From positions 1-59,520 of the IMG/VR virus record IMGVR_UViG_3300024265_001017: 59,520 bases of DNA. The stretch is one strand, 5' to 3'. This document shows positions 15,905 to 23,472 of the stretch, piece by piece. How positions within the stretch are numbered: position 1 is the first letter of the stretch; every line of letters begins with the position of its first letter. The position numbers were made by a program, and so were the translations under genes. Source of the DNA: a virus. Below the pieces are notes generated by a model, which saw only the letters and a program-made list of their open reading frames with translations, searched no databases and had not been told where the DNA came from.

Positions 15905-16279
15905 ATGTTTAGCTTAGCAGTAATAGGTAGTCGGTCATTCAAAGACTACGAGACACTGGAATATGAGATTGACAGAATCTTTCGGCGCAAGAAACTAGAC
16001 AGGCCCGAGCGTAATATGTGCATAGTATCGGGTGGGGCGCGTGGAGCAGACCGCTTAGCAAAGCGCTACGCCGACGAACATCCAGAGGTTGATTACGTCG
16101 AGCATCCTGCCGACTGGCAAAAGCATGGGAAGAAGGCAGGCATGTTGCGGAACTTGGATATCGTCAAAGACTGCCATCAGGTGCTTGCTTTCTGGAACGG
16201 AAAGTCTAAGGGCACCAAGCACACGTTGGGCCTGGCAGAGACACTTGGCAAACCCATCAAGGTGGTGAGATTCCGATGA
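15905..16279 (+). CDS. SLOG-superfamily (DUF2493/YspA-like) nucleotide-binding protein
   Basis: FSLAVIGSRSF at the N-terminus, CIVSGGARGADRLAKRYA and VLAFWNGKSKGTKHTLGLA are the Rossmann-like motifs of the DUF2493 branch of SLOG proteins. These bind nucleotide-derived ligands and include DprA-related folds. In phages the role is unknown; some SLOG proteins act in signalling or defence contexts. 124 residues is normal for the family. Confidence 0.85.
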   Translation: MFSLAVIGSRSFKDYETLEYEIDRIFRRKKLDRPERNMCIVSGGARGADRLAKRYADEHPEVDYVEHPADWQKHGKKAGMLRNLDIVKDCHQVLAFWNGKSKGTKHTLGLAETLGKPIKVVRFR

Positions 16280-16449
16280 CAAAAGAAGAGCTAGAAGCTG
16301 AGAAAAAGAACAGCTTTGACTTAGGTCATGCTGCCGGTTACCAGGCTGGTTACATGCGGGGTTATCTGGATGATAAGATAGACCGCTTATCAGAGGCAGC
16401 AGGGGAATACAAGGAAGCGATAGACAAACTAGCAGAGGAGGGCGAATGA
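16276..16449 (+). CDS. small helical hypothetical protein (57 aa)
   Basis: ATGA overlap with the SLOG gene and a coherent charged, helical sequence (FDLGHAAGYQAGYMRGYLDD, then EAAGEYKEAIDKL). The G-A/Y-rich centre may be a hairpin of helices. Function unknown. Confidence 0.55.
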   Translation: MTKEELEAEKKNSFDLGHAAGYQAGYMRGYLDDKIDRLSEAAGEYKEAIDKLAEEGE

Positions 16450-16766
16450 TGTTTGGATTAAGAAAACGAATACAACAAATCGAGGGCAAGCTTTTCCACG
16501 ATAACTTTAGCAAGCAGGCCGACAAAGCACATGCTTCAATACTTGCCGAGCGCAACCGCATACTGGAAGAGCGTGTACTCCATTTGGAGAAGGCACTTGC
16601 ATGGCATGTAGGCACTAGCATAGAGATTATTCTTGCCGAAGAGAAAATCGTCAAGCTTAAATTAGAAGAGAGTAAGCAAAGACTCGCAGAGAGCGGCGAC
16701 TGTGGAACACCCCAAGAACAAATGGAAGGAATGAGGATTGATGGCCCAGGAACAGAAGTGGAGTGA
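16446..16766 (+). CDS. coiled-coil hypothetical protein (106 aa)
   Basis: Long amphipathic helices (AERNRILEERVLHLEKALAW) indicate a coiled coil. No family is recognised. Starts in a 4-nt overlap with the previous gene and ends beyond the start of the next. Confidence 0.5.
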   Translation: MMFGLRKRIQQIEGKLFHDNFSKQADKAHASILAERNRILEERVLHLEKALAWHVGTSIEIILAEEKIVKLKLEESKQRLAESGDCGTPQEQMEGMRIDGPGTEVE

Positions 16767-16920
16767 GAGTTCGGTTGCCGTTAAGAAATGTTTGTGTCCG
16801 CATGGTGACCAAGATAGGAAGTATGGCAAAGGCAGGCGGCTACATAACCGCACCCAACAAAAGGCAGAGAAGGGCGAGCGTGGTTGGCGCTGTACTGTCT
16901 GCGGGAATGTGAAAAACTGA
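16741..16920 (+). CDS. zinc-ribbon hypothetical protein (59 aa)
   Basis: KKCLCPHGD near the N-terminus and WRCTVCGN at the C-terminus form a split zinc ribbon with basic sequence between them. Likely nucleic-acid or protein binding. The ATG at 16741 follows GAGGATTG. Confidence 0.55.
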   Translation: MAQEQKWSESSVAVKKCLCPHGDQDRKYGKGRRLHNRTQQKAEKGERGWRCTVCGNVKN

Positions 16921-17153
16921 TGTTTAAGAAACCGAGAGAGGCAACAGAGGGGGAGCAGTTACGGGATGCTCTCTCTCTCAAGGACACAAAGATATCGGTC
17001 ATTGCTAAGAACGGCAAACGTTGGACGTTTGTAAACGATACGATGGCTGAGTGTACAGTACAGTTAAGCGCCATCACTGTAACAGAGACACCAAGCAAGA
17101 TGGACGTTATAACGCGCTTCAAACTCGAAGCAAAGAACGGGAGGCTAGGCTGA
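16920..17153 (+). CDS. hypothetical protein (77 aa)
   Basis: Not recognised. MFKKPREATEGEQLRD leads into beta-rich sequence. The ATG at 16920 overlaps the previous TGA, and its own stop overlaps the next ATG, so it sits in a coupled series. Confidence 0.55.
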   Translation: MFKKPREATEGEQLRDALSLKDTKISVIAKNGKRWTFVNDTMAECTVQLSAITVTETPSKMDVITRFKLEAKNGRLG

Positions 17154-17455
17154 TGAAATTACTATTCTGTCCAGAGTGTACCGATGTACGAAAGCTTGAA
17201 CAAGAGCCAGAGATTACCGAATGCAAGTGTGGCAAGAGCTGGGGCTTTTATAAGTCTGATGGCTGGAACGCTGTCATTGCTGGCAAGGGTTTGGCAATCG
17301 GCATAGACAACAATTCGCTTGCTTATGCAAAGAAGCAGCGACTCACAGAAGGCAGTCCAAAGTCCGTTTGGTTGAGTGCCTGGCTGATGGCAGAAGACCA
17401 TGACACGATTGACAATCGAAGAGATACCCCAGTGAAGATAGGGAGGGACGACTGA
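17153..17455 (+). CDS. phage zinc-ribbon protein, LLFCPxC type (100 aa)
   Basis: KLLFCPECTDVRKL, ECKCGKSWGFYKSDGW and AIGIDNNSLAYA reproduce a small protein pattern often seen in phage genomes: an N-terminal zinc ribbon followed by a G-I-D-N-x-S-L segment. Role unknown. TGATG overlap gives the start. Confidence 0.7.
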   Translation: MKLLFCPECTDVRKLEQEPEITECKCGKSWGFYKSDGWNAVIAGKGLAIGIDNNSLAYAKKQRLTEGSPKSVWLSAWLMAEDHDTIDNRRDTPVKIGRDD

Positions 17456-17682
17456 TGAAAGTTGAGTATAAGATACCAGCGAACGGTGGGCATCTTGTCT
17501 ATTGTCCGCACTGTGGTAAGAAAATGGAGCGATACAAAGCAACTGCCGTTATGTACTGCCTAGACTGTCAACGGGGGTTCGCTATCTATCACGGCTCTTC
17601 TACCGGCACCATCGGTATGTACCAGATGACAGAGGTAGAGATGATAGCAGGCGAGCTAGAAAGAATCGAGGCGGGTGACTAA
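17455..17682 (+). CDS. zinc-ribbon hypothetical protein (75 aa)
   Basis: LVYCPHCGKKMERY and MYCLDCQRGF are two zinc knuckles about 20 residues apart. The start overlaps the previous stop. Role unknown. Confidence 0.6.
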   Translation: MKVEYKIPANGGHLVYCPHCGKKMERYKATAVMYCLDCQRGFAIYHGSSTGTIGMYQMTEVEMIAGELERIEAGD

Positions 17683-17945
17683 TGTTTGGAGAGACAAAAG
17701 TACGGTGTGACCAATATAACTGTGAGCATCATGTGACGGGTGGGTTTTGCAGGGCCGAACAAGTAACGCTTGTGGAGGCACCAGGCGGGTTCTGGCTCTC
17801 TTGTCGAATGAAGACGAATGGGAAGAGATGGAAACCAGAGAAAGAACAACACGTATGCGGTAAGCAGGGCTTTGGTGTAGGCCCAGAAGGTCTCTTTGAT
17901 ATTTGCCAAGCGTGTGAAGATGAAAAAAAAGAGGAAGGGTTTTGA
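17682..17945 (+). CDS. cysteine-rich hypothetical protein (87 aa)
   Basis: Seven Cys over 87 residues (VRCDQYNC, GFCRAE, LSCRM, HVCGK, DICQAC). Metal binding is likely. Coupled to its neighbour by TAATG. Confidence 0.6.
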   Translation: MFGETKVRCDQYNCEHHVTGGFCRAEQVTLVEAPGGFWLSCRMKTNGKRWKPEKEQHVCGKQGFGVGPEGLFDICQACEDEKKEEGF

Positions 17946-17946
17946 G

Positions 17947-18345
17947 ATGAAGCAGGGAGCAGCAAACAAGCAAGCGGGGAACAGACTGGAACGACTCGCT
18001 TGCCGATGGGCGCTAGAGAATACAAGCGGTCTACATAAGGCCGTCGAAGAGATAGCCACCCCAACCGGCAGAGTCGGCAACTATGCCAACTTGGAAATAG
18101 ATGGTGTCTTTGTCGAGTACGCTATGGAGTGCAAATCACGTAAGAATCTACCCCAGTGGCTTGTGTATGGCCTCATGGAACAAGCTGTAGCTGCTGCTGA
18201 GCGGTTTCACAACCACCCTCTGCTGGTACTCTATTCCAAAACCCTTAGAAACGATTACAGGACTTGGCACTTGATTCAACCCGAGCGTCACGCGGAGCTT
18301 TTGAAGTGTGAAAAGTACTGCAAACAACAGGGGGTAGTTAAATGA
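17947..18345 (+). CDS. putative Holliday-junction-resolvase-like nuclease (132 aa)
   Basis: KQAGNRLERLACRWAL, LEIDGVFVEYAMECKSRK and VYGLMEQAVAAAE supply the Glu, Asp, ExK and helix Gln/Glu order of PD-(D/E)XK resolvases or related nucleases. It would resolve branched DNA before packaging. The ATG at 17947 is preferred for its conserved start; ATG at 17920 and 17896 are alternatives. Assigned by motif only. Confidence 0.6.
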   Translation: MKQGAANKQAGNRLERLACRWALENTSGLHKAVEEIATPTGRVGNYANLEIDGVFVEYAMECKSRKNLPQWLVYGLMEQAVAAAERFHNHPLLVLYSKTLRNDYRTWHLIQPERHAELLKCEKYCKQQGVVK

Positions 18346-18533
18346 GGTTGTGGTGGATAAGAGCTTTGGCAGGTATTTTTTACGAACGAGGGCAAGAGAT
18401 TAAGCGGCTTAACAAGGAGCTTTCTCAAGCTAAACAAACGATATTTGAACTGGAAGACGACCGAGATTTGATGGTTCGGAAGTTCGATGAAGACTTGGAA
18501 AATGCGATAGACTTCTACGGGGGGAAAGAATGA
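18342..18533 (+). CDS. coiled-coil hypothetical protein (63 aa)
   Basis: Aromatic, basic N-terminus (RLWWIRALAGIFYERG) followed by one long charged helix. Could be membrane-associated. It overlaps both neighbours by 4 nt. Confidence 0.5.
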   Translation: MRLWWIRALAGIFYERGQEIKRLNKELSQAKQTIFELEDDRDLMVRKFDEDLENAIDFYGGKE

Positions 18534-18910
18534 GCGCTCTTAGCTACACGGGCAAACTTAGATTAGTGGGGAGAGATAACGGTCGGTCGTTCTGCTTTAC
18601 AGAGGCAAAGATTAAGCTCTGGATGATTCCCTATCGAGCGGCAGAGGAAGAGAGAATCGACATGTGGCACACGTATCTTAGCGGCCCCCAGCTGGGAGAG
18701 TGGGGTGGCAACTTCATACTGCCTTTTGGTGCTGCTATGCACAAGCACTTAGATAGATACTGGATGGAGACTGACCATCACCGAGGGGATATCTGGCTGA
18801 CAAGCGCTGAGATATTAGATGGGCTTGTAGACGTTGAGTTACGCGGGTCAGGCGACCTTATCTCTATAGATATGGAGAACGAACTTAAAAAGATGCTCTA
18901 TAAACCCTAA
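18530..18910 (+). CDS. hypothetical protein (126 aa), last gene of the rightward block
   Basis: Not recognised; mixed alpha/beta, with a His/Asp cluster (ETDHHRGDIW). Its TAA stop overlaps the TAG stop of the convergent leftward gene, with no room for a separate terminator between the two converging operons. Confidence 0.6.
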   Translation: MSALSYTGKLRLVGRDNGRSFCFTEAKIKLWMIPYRAAEEERIDMWHTYLSGPQLGEWGGNFILPFGAAMHKHLDRYWMETDHHRGDIWLTSAEILDGLVDVELRGSGDLISIDMENELKKMLYKP

Positions 18911-19050
18911 GCGCTTTTTCTCTCTGCGTTGACAGCAAAGTCGAGCATACACAAACCAACTAATAGAGCAAGTGTATCCTCAAATTCTTTTTGGTCTCCA
19001 GTGCCATTGGCGTACATGCTGAGAAGTTTTTCCCGAAGTTCTTGAATCAC
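18907..19050 (-). CDS. small hypothetical protein after the holin (47 aa)
   Basis: Begins at a GTG overlapping the stop of the holin-like gene. The helical sequence MIQELREKLLSMYANGTGDQ continues into a hydrophobic stretch (TLALLVGLCMLDFAV). Possibly a second lysis protein. Its stop overlaps the convergent stop of the rightward block. Confidence 0.5.
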   Translation of the reverse strand: MIQELREKLLSMYANGTGDQKEFEDTLALLVGLCMLDFAVNAERKSA

Positions 19051-19259
19051 TTTATGGCTCCAATCATTAGGTTGACGGTCAGGACTACAGACGACAACAG
19101 AGCGGTAAACAAAGCTCCCATCATCCAGTTACGGAGGCTATCAAGCTTCTGCTCGATATGTGGCAGATGGTTGGTCTTTATCTCAAGGATATCTTTAGCC
19201 ATTTCCTCTTGGTATGTCTCCAAGATGGCGACTCGTTCCTTTACAGTTATCTCAGCCAT
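19047..19259 (-). CDS. XhlA-like holin/haemolysin protein (70 aa)
   Basis: An N-terminal coiled coil (VKERVAILETYQEEMAKDIL, then HIEQKLDSLRNW) is followed by one C-terminal membrane helix (MMGALFTALLSSVVLTVNLMIG), the XhlA arrangement. It would permeabilise the membrane for the endolysin. MAEITVKER at 19259 is chosen over the ORF start at 19334 because the latter runs into the upstream gene and lacks a ribosome site. It lies at the end of the tail operon. Confidence 0.75.
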   Translation of the reverse strand: MAEITVKERVAILETYQEEMAKDILEIKTNHLPHIEQKLDSLRNWMMGALFTALLSSVVLTVNLMIGAIK

Positions 19260-19512
19260 CAGTTGTTTCCTCCTCAACCCTATCTGTGTGACCGTCATGG
19301 TATCCTTTTTCGTATCCCGCGTCAAACCCCTCACCGTGTCCTAATGTGAACCCGTCCTGGCGAGCGGAATCTACCAGCTCAGTCAATTCATCGGATTTTA
19401 AGCTTACGCTTTCCCAAAAAGTGGCTTGCTTAGTTGAAGGCAGTAATTCCGCCGCTGCCGTTATGACTTCATTTAGTACCTCAACTGGTGCTTTTCCGCT
19501 TGCCTTTTCCAT
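19252..19512 (-). CDS. hypothetical protein with Gly/His/Asp-rich C-terminus (86 aa)
   Basis: A helical N-terminal part is followed by GHGEGFDAGYEKGYHDGHTD, a repeat-like low-complexity segment. Good AAAGGAG site. It lies between a collar-like fibre gene and the holin; unknown function. Confidence 0.6.
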   Translation of the reverse strand: MEKASGKAPVEVLNEVITAAAELLPSTKQATFWESVSLKSDELTELVDSARQDGFTLGHGEGFDAGYEKGYHDGHTDRVEEETTDG

Positions 19513-19524
19513 GCTTGCTCTCCT

Positions 19525-20232
19525 TTATGATGTTCTTTGTATAAAGCACAATTCATAATACAGTGGCCGGTTGTTGAATGCTGTACCGCTACCCGTAAAA
19601 CCAACCGTTATAACGTGACTATGGTTACTAGCCGAGCTTGTGGTGTGCGAGTGATTACCACTGCTCATAACGGGGTCACCACCCGACCACTCACTGCTAG
19701 CGCCCTGTCTGGGGCCAGCTCTTGATACTCCCGTAGCGAATGTGGTATCTTTCTTGATTGCATGATTGTGGATTCCTTGGCTGTCTGTAGTGTGGAAGTG
19801 ACCGCCTGTACTGTTACTGCCCCCCGTGTGATTATGAGAGGGCAGATTAGCGGTAACCAGAGTAAGCGCGTGTGTTCCGCCCGTAGTCCCAGGATTCTCT
19901 GAACCACTTGTAGCACAAATAAATCTATCTTGGAGGTTTGGCGTTCCGCCGCTGCCATTGCAGATTGAGAACCCGCTTGGTATGGAGGCATACGTGCCAC
20001 CCCACATGATGATAGCGCCAATAGGCAAACGCCCAAGTTCTATCTCAGTCAACCTATCAGCTACATCTGCTTCACTACCGGCTGGATTGATACCAAGCTC
20101 CGTTTCAATAGCCTCTATTTCATCATAAGCGTCATTAACGTCCGCCGCATCGAGGCTGTATTCATCTATGACGGGCGAGCCGGTATTCACTTGTGGTGTA
20201 AAAGATGTTATACTTCCTGGGAAATCTGCCAT
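19525..20232 (-). CDS. tail-collar-domain fibre protein (235 aa)
   Basis: LPIGAIIMWGGTYASIPSGF (residues ~69-88) and ICNGSGGTPNLQDRFI are hallmarks of the phage tail-collar fold. They are followed by a His-rich domain (LPSHNHTGGSN, GGHFHTTDSQGIHNH, GNHSHTTSSASNHSH) that probably binds metal in a trimeric fibre tip, and NRPLYYELCFIQ at the end. It shares the collar/His-repeat design with the 643-residue upstream protein. AGGAGGAG precedes the ATG; an own promoter is possible. Confidence 0.82.
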   Translation of the reverse strand: MADFPGSITSFTPQVNTGSPVIDEYSLDAADVNDAYDEIEAIETELGINPAGSEADVADRLTEIELGRLPIGAIIMWGGTYASIPSGFSICNGSGGTPNLQDRFICATSGSENPGTTGGTHALTLVTANLPSHNHTGGSNSTGGHFHTTDSQGIHNHAIKKDTTFATGVSRAGPRQGASSEWSGGDPVMSSGNHSHTTSSASNHSHVITVGFTGSGTAFNNRPLYYELCFIQRTS

Positions 20233-20254
20233 CTGTTTCTCCTCCTAATCATTT

Positions 20255-20260
20255 ATTATA
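20255..20260 (-). promoter_or_regulatory. extended -10 promoter before the collar gene
   Basis: TGG-TATAAT is an extended -10 in the intergenic gap. The -35 (GGAAAC at 17 bp) is poor. It would give separate expression of the last tail and lysis genes. Confidence 0.45.
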
Positions 20261-20266
20261 CCACAT

Positions 20267-22198
20267 TTAAGCGGTTCGTTTCCACATGTAGACAACTACA
20301 TACGGTTGCAAGTTGGTATGAGCATCCCCACTACCTGTCGTTTGATTGACAGCTGCGGTCGTTTGGTTGCCCGCTGTTTCTGCTTGGTTGGTGGGTGTTG
20401 CATTTGTGATAGTTATACCCACGGTGTTTGTTCTAACATCGTTGGTAAGTCCTGTAGCTGCCCAAGTCAATTTATACTGACTACCACCACTATTTAGCGA
20501 TAAGTATTTACCGTTTCCACTATAAACGACTGCCGTGTGTTGGTGAGCAGTGTTCGCATGGGTATGCGCGTTTTGCGTATGGTTATGGCTGTTCTGAGTA
20601 TGACCATGTGCATCTTGCGTATGCCCGTGTGTAGCTAGCTCTGCGATTGACAGAGCGTGTTCTTTGACACCACCAGTATCCGATAAGTCATCAAAGTCTG
20701 TATCACCGCCAGCATCCAGGCCAATCAAAACTTTTCCCTGACCAAAGGCTGTCCAAGTACCAAACCCAAGCATTGCTGGGTCAGATGGATTAGTGGCAAC
20801 CCCCGCGTTGATATAGATAGAGCCTACGGGGTAAGCAGCCTCTCGGTGCATTGATTCGTCTGATGTGTGGTCAAGAAAATCAAAGAGTGATATATTCCAG
20901 GGCTGGATAACGGCTCCCTCTTGGAGCAGTATAGCATCGAGCCAGAACTTGCCGACTGTTGGCGAGGCAGCTTGCCCAATAAGCACCTCTATGTCCACCT
21001 CAGTAGCAGCGCCCGTATTGAACGTGGTTGTTATCTCCCTTGCCCATGTCTCATTTGACCCCCATAGCATCTCAGAGGTTACTTTTTCAGTCACACCGTC
21101 CATCACTCGAATGATAGTTCCGCGCTCGCCGTCGCCTGCTTCTGAACCCTCGCCATACTCAGTAGCATCACCATACTCTATACCCGAGCCAAACATGGGG
21201 TCACTACCAAGCTTGTCACTCCGCCAATAGAATGACAGTGCATAGTCGGTGTTCGGTTGGACGGCCACTGTTTGAGTGGTTTTGGCATCGGTTGAAGAGT
21301 CGTGATAACAATATAAACAGCGTGTGCCGTAGCGGTGTTGGGTGTCGTCAGTTGTTATATTAGCAGGCGTAGACCCAGCTTTTGTCCAGTAGGAGGGGTC
21401 ACTGGTTCCAATATCCAAGCGCTCAAAAGAAGAGTTGACGATAGGGTTATTCGAGCCGGGCATAACGCCCCTGATAATACCATCAGCAACCAGACCATCT
21501 TTGTCAATTATAACGGCCTCGTCTTTGTCACGTATCTCAAGCGCTCCCTTTATAATCTTGATAAGCTTACCGTCTGGGTCGTCAGCGTCTATTATAACCT
21601 GCTTCGAGCCATCGACTGAGGAGGTAACTGATATTCCGTTGGAATCAAGCACTGTGTTATTACTCTGACTTTTGATGGTTACTTCATCAGCATCTAAGAT
21701 ACCGGCACTTATTTTTCCAGCTTCGAGAAAAGCAATGTAATCGCCTGACACGCTGGGTGGCACTCCGTAAAGAGAAGTCACCATACCATTTTCTATGACA
21801 ACAACCTCACCCTCTGTTTCATCTCTGGTGCCGTCCTCTATCAAAGACCACACCCCACTGCTAACTGGGACTTCAATGTCTCCACTACCGGGCAAGAATG
21901 TGGTTGCCATCTTTACTTCCACTAGTGGGTATAGCTGGACTATGTTTTCATCTATCGTATAGTCATTGACAAGCTCCACACCAAGCTCTAAGTAAGGCTC
22001 CACAAACTCGTCGGTGTCAAAGACTGTAATGTAGGGAGTCACTTCTCTATCCTCTGACCATATGGTTCCTATTGATAATACTCCCTCGTCACCAAAAATG
22101 GAAATATCATCCACATACAGTTGTAGTCCGTCTGTATAGTTTTGCGATAGCTCGCTTCCTATAATTTGGGTCGAGACATTAACAAGCACTCCGTTCAT
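20267..22198 (-). CDS. tail fibre/baseplate protein with carbohydrate-binding-like and collar domains (643 aa)
   Basis: The N-terminal ~230 residues are beta-rich. Residues ~250-440 look like a carbohydrate-binding module (NPIVNSSFERLD, TRCLYCYHDSS, YALSFYWRSD). Residues ~458-520 are collar-like (AYPVGSIYINAG, LDAGGDTDFDDLSDTGG). Then a His-repeat tract (HGHTQDAHGHTQNSHNHTQN) leads to NLQPYVVVYMWKRTA, a typical collar end. It is a strong candidate receptor-binding fibre. Its start overlaps the stop of the hub protein gene by TAATG. Confidence 0.78.
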   Translation of the reverse strand: MNGVLVNVSTQIIGSELSQNYTDGLQLYVDDISIFGDEGVLSIGTIWSEDREVTPYITVFDTDEFVEPYLELGVELVNDYTIDENIVQLYPLVEVKMATTFLPGSGDIEVPVSSGVWSLIEDGTRDETEGEVVVIENGMVTSLYGVPPSVSGDYIAFLEAGKISAGILDADEVTIKSQSNNTVLDSNGISVTSSVDGSKQVIIDADDPDGKLIKIIKGALEIRDKDEAVIIDKDGLVADGIIRGVMPGSNNPIVNSSFERLDIGTSDPSYWTKAGSTPANITTDDTQHRYGTRCLYCYHDSSTDAKTTQTVAVQPNTDYALSFYWRSDKLGSDPMFGSGIEYGDATEYGEGSEAGDGERGTIIRVMDGVTEKVTSEMLWGSNETWAREITTTFNTGAATEVDIEVLIGQAASPTVGKFWLDAILLQEGAVIQPWNISLFDFLDHTSDESMHREAAYPVGSIYINAGVATNPSDPAMLGFGTWTAFGQGKVLIGLDAGGDTDFDDLSDTGGVKEHALSIAELATHGHTQDAHGHTQNSHNHTQNAHTHANTAHQHTAVVYSGNGKYLSLNSGGSQYKLTWAATGLTNDVRTNTVGITITNATPTNQAETAGNQTTAAVNQTTGSGDAHTNLQPYVVVYMWKRTA

Positions 22199-23472
22199 TA
22201 GCGTTTCACCTTCCTTGCTCCCAGATTCAGTAAGCGGTGTGCTTTCCTTTTCCGGCTAGAGGTTATTGACTGTGCTGCATCTGTGGTTAATGGGATAGTA
22301 AATGCTTTTGCCGGGACAGTGTAGTATTCGTCGCCACCGGGATTAGCAACCTGTATGTAGTCTCCCACTTCCAGGCGCGGCTCTGTAAACGTATCAACCG
22401 ATATTGTAAGCTCGGCTACCTGCTTGTCCTTTAAGAGTTTTTTTGCTAGAGCATCGGCAGCTTTTTTGCTTGTAGCCTCACTCTCCGAAAATTCCTCACA
22501 TATGAGCCACTTCAAATCTTCTGGTCTGTAAGGAGCATAAGCGGTAGCTTCTCCCCTTATCTGTGCTTTACCTTCTGGCTGAGCGCCCCATACAACAATT
22601 CGATTAACAAAGTTTGTCAGCTCCGCAATCGTTTCTGGCAGTCCAATAACATTAGCCTCACTCTTTGTGAACTTAGCAACTGGTGAATAGGACTGCTTAT
22701 GAAGATGGAATCGAAAATTGGAATCGAAACGAGCAACATATCCGCCTGCCCCGTTCGCCAAACGTTTGATGGCTTGCCAAGGGGTAATTACTATACCCTC
22801 TTTACGACCGGCATTATCTTCTATAATTTCTGACCCATAGTAAAAGGGCTTTAATAGCTGTCCAGGGGTCGTTTGTACTTCTGGCGTATGTGGGCCTGTC
22901 TCGCCTGGATGGGGCCATGTGTACTGGTCTCCTGACCCCCAAAGCTCATAGTCATAGTTGTTAAGGATTTGTCGTACACCCGTCGAGTGCTTGGCACCCC
23001 TCTGGATTTTCATAACAACCCCTAGTGGATACATATAGCGCTGCTCGAAACCAAAAGCGGTTATTGTGACTATAGACGAGTCTTGTTCTGACTTTCGTAT
23101 GCTTCCCGGTACAACAAGCCCAGCGAATACCGGAATAGATATCCAGCCGCCGTCTTGATGGTCATAAGCATCTGAGTCTAGTTCTTTCACGTATATCTCA
23201 TAGAACGCTTGATAAAGGTCATTTAGCCAGAGGTCTCCCGGTGAGAGAGTGGTCTTTGGCCTGACAATTGTAATCTCTAAACGTCTGTGGGGGTCGCTGT
23301 CTACATCTACAGTAACCAAGCCCGTGATTAACTCTGTCCATTTCTCTTTGACTTGTCCCGTAATTCCATCGTAGACCATCACGCGGGGGCGCATCAGTTG
23401 ATTTGGGGCAATCAGAGCAGCATCCAGACTGTCCATTATATAGTCATCGTATTGTCGGGATAGGTTTATCAC
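22198..23472 (-). CDS. tail baseplate/hub protein, Gp37-like (424 aa)
   Basis: RPRVMVYDGITG, ITGLVTVDVDSDPHRRLEITI and LEVGDYIQVANP are the features of tail proteins related to the gp27-like hub fold (siphovirus ReqiPepy6 Gp37-like). These connect the tube to the fibres. Order tape measure - distal tail - hub - fibre supports it. Overlaps both neighbours. Confidence 0.7.
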   Translation of the reverse strand: MINLSRQYDDYIMDSLDAALIAPNQLMRPRVMVYDGITGQVKEKWTELITGLVTVDVDSDPHRRLEITIVRPKTTLSPGDLWLNDLYQAFYEIYVKELDSDAYDHQDGGWISIPVFAGLVVPGSIRKSEQDSSIVTITAFGFEQRYMYPLGVVMKIQRGAKHSTGVRQILNNYDYELWGSGDQYTWPHPGETGPHTPEVQTTPGQLLKPFYYGSEIIEDNAGRKEGIVITPWQAIKRLANGAGGYVARFDSNFRFHLHKQSYSPVAKFTKSEANVIGLPETIAELTNFVNRIVVWGAQPEGKAQIRGEATAYAPYRPEDLKWLICEEFSESEATSKKAADALAKKLLKDKQVAELTISVDTFTEPRLEVGDYIQVANPGGDEYYTVPAKAFTIPLTTDAAQSITSSRKRKAHRLLNLGARKVKR

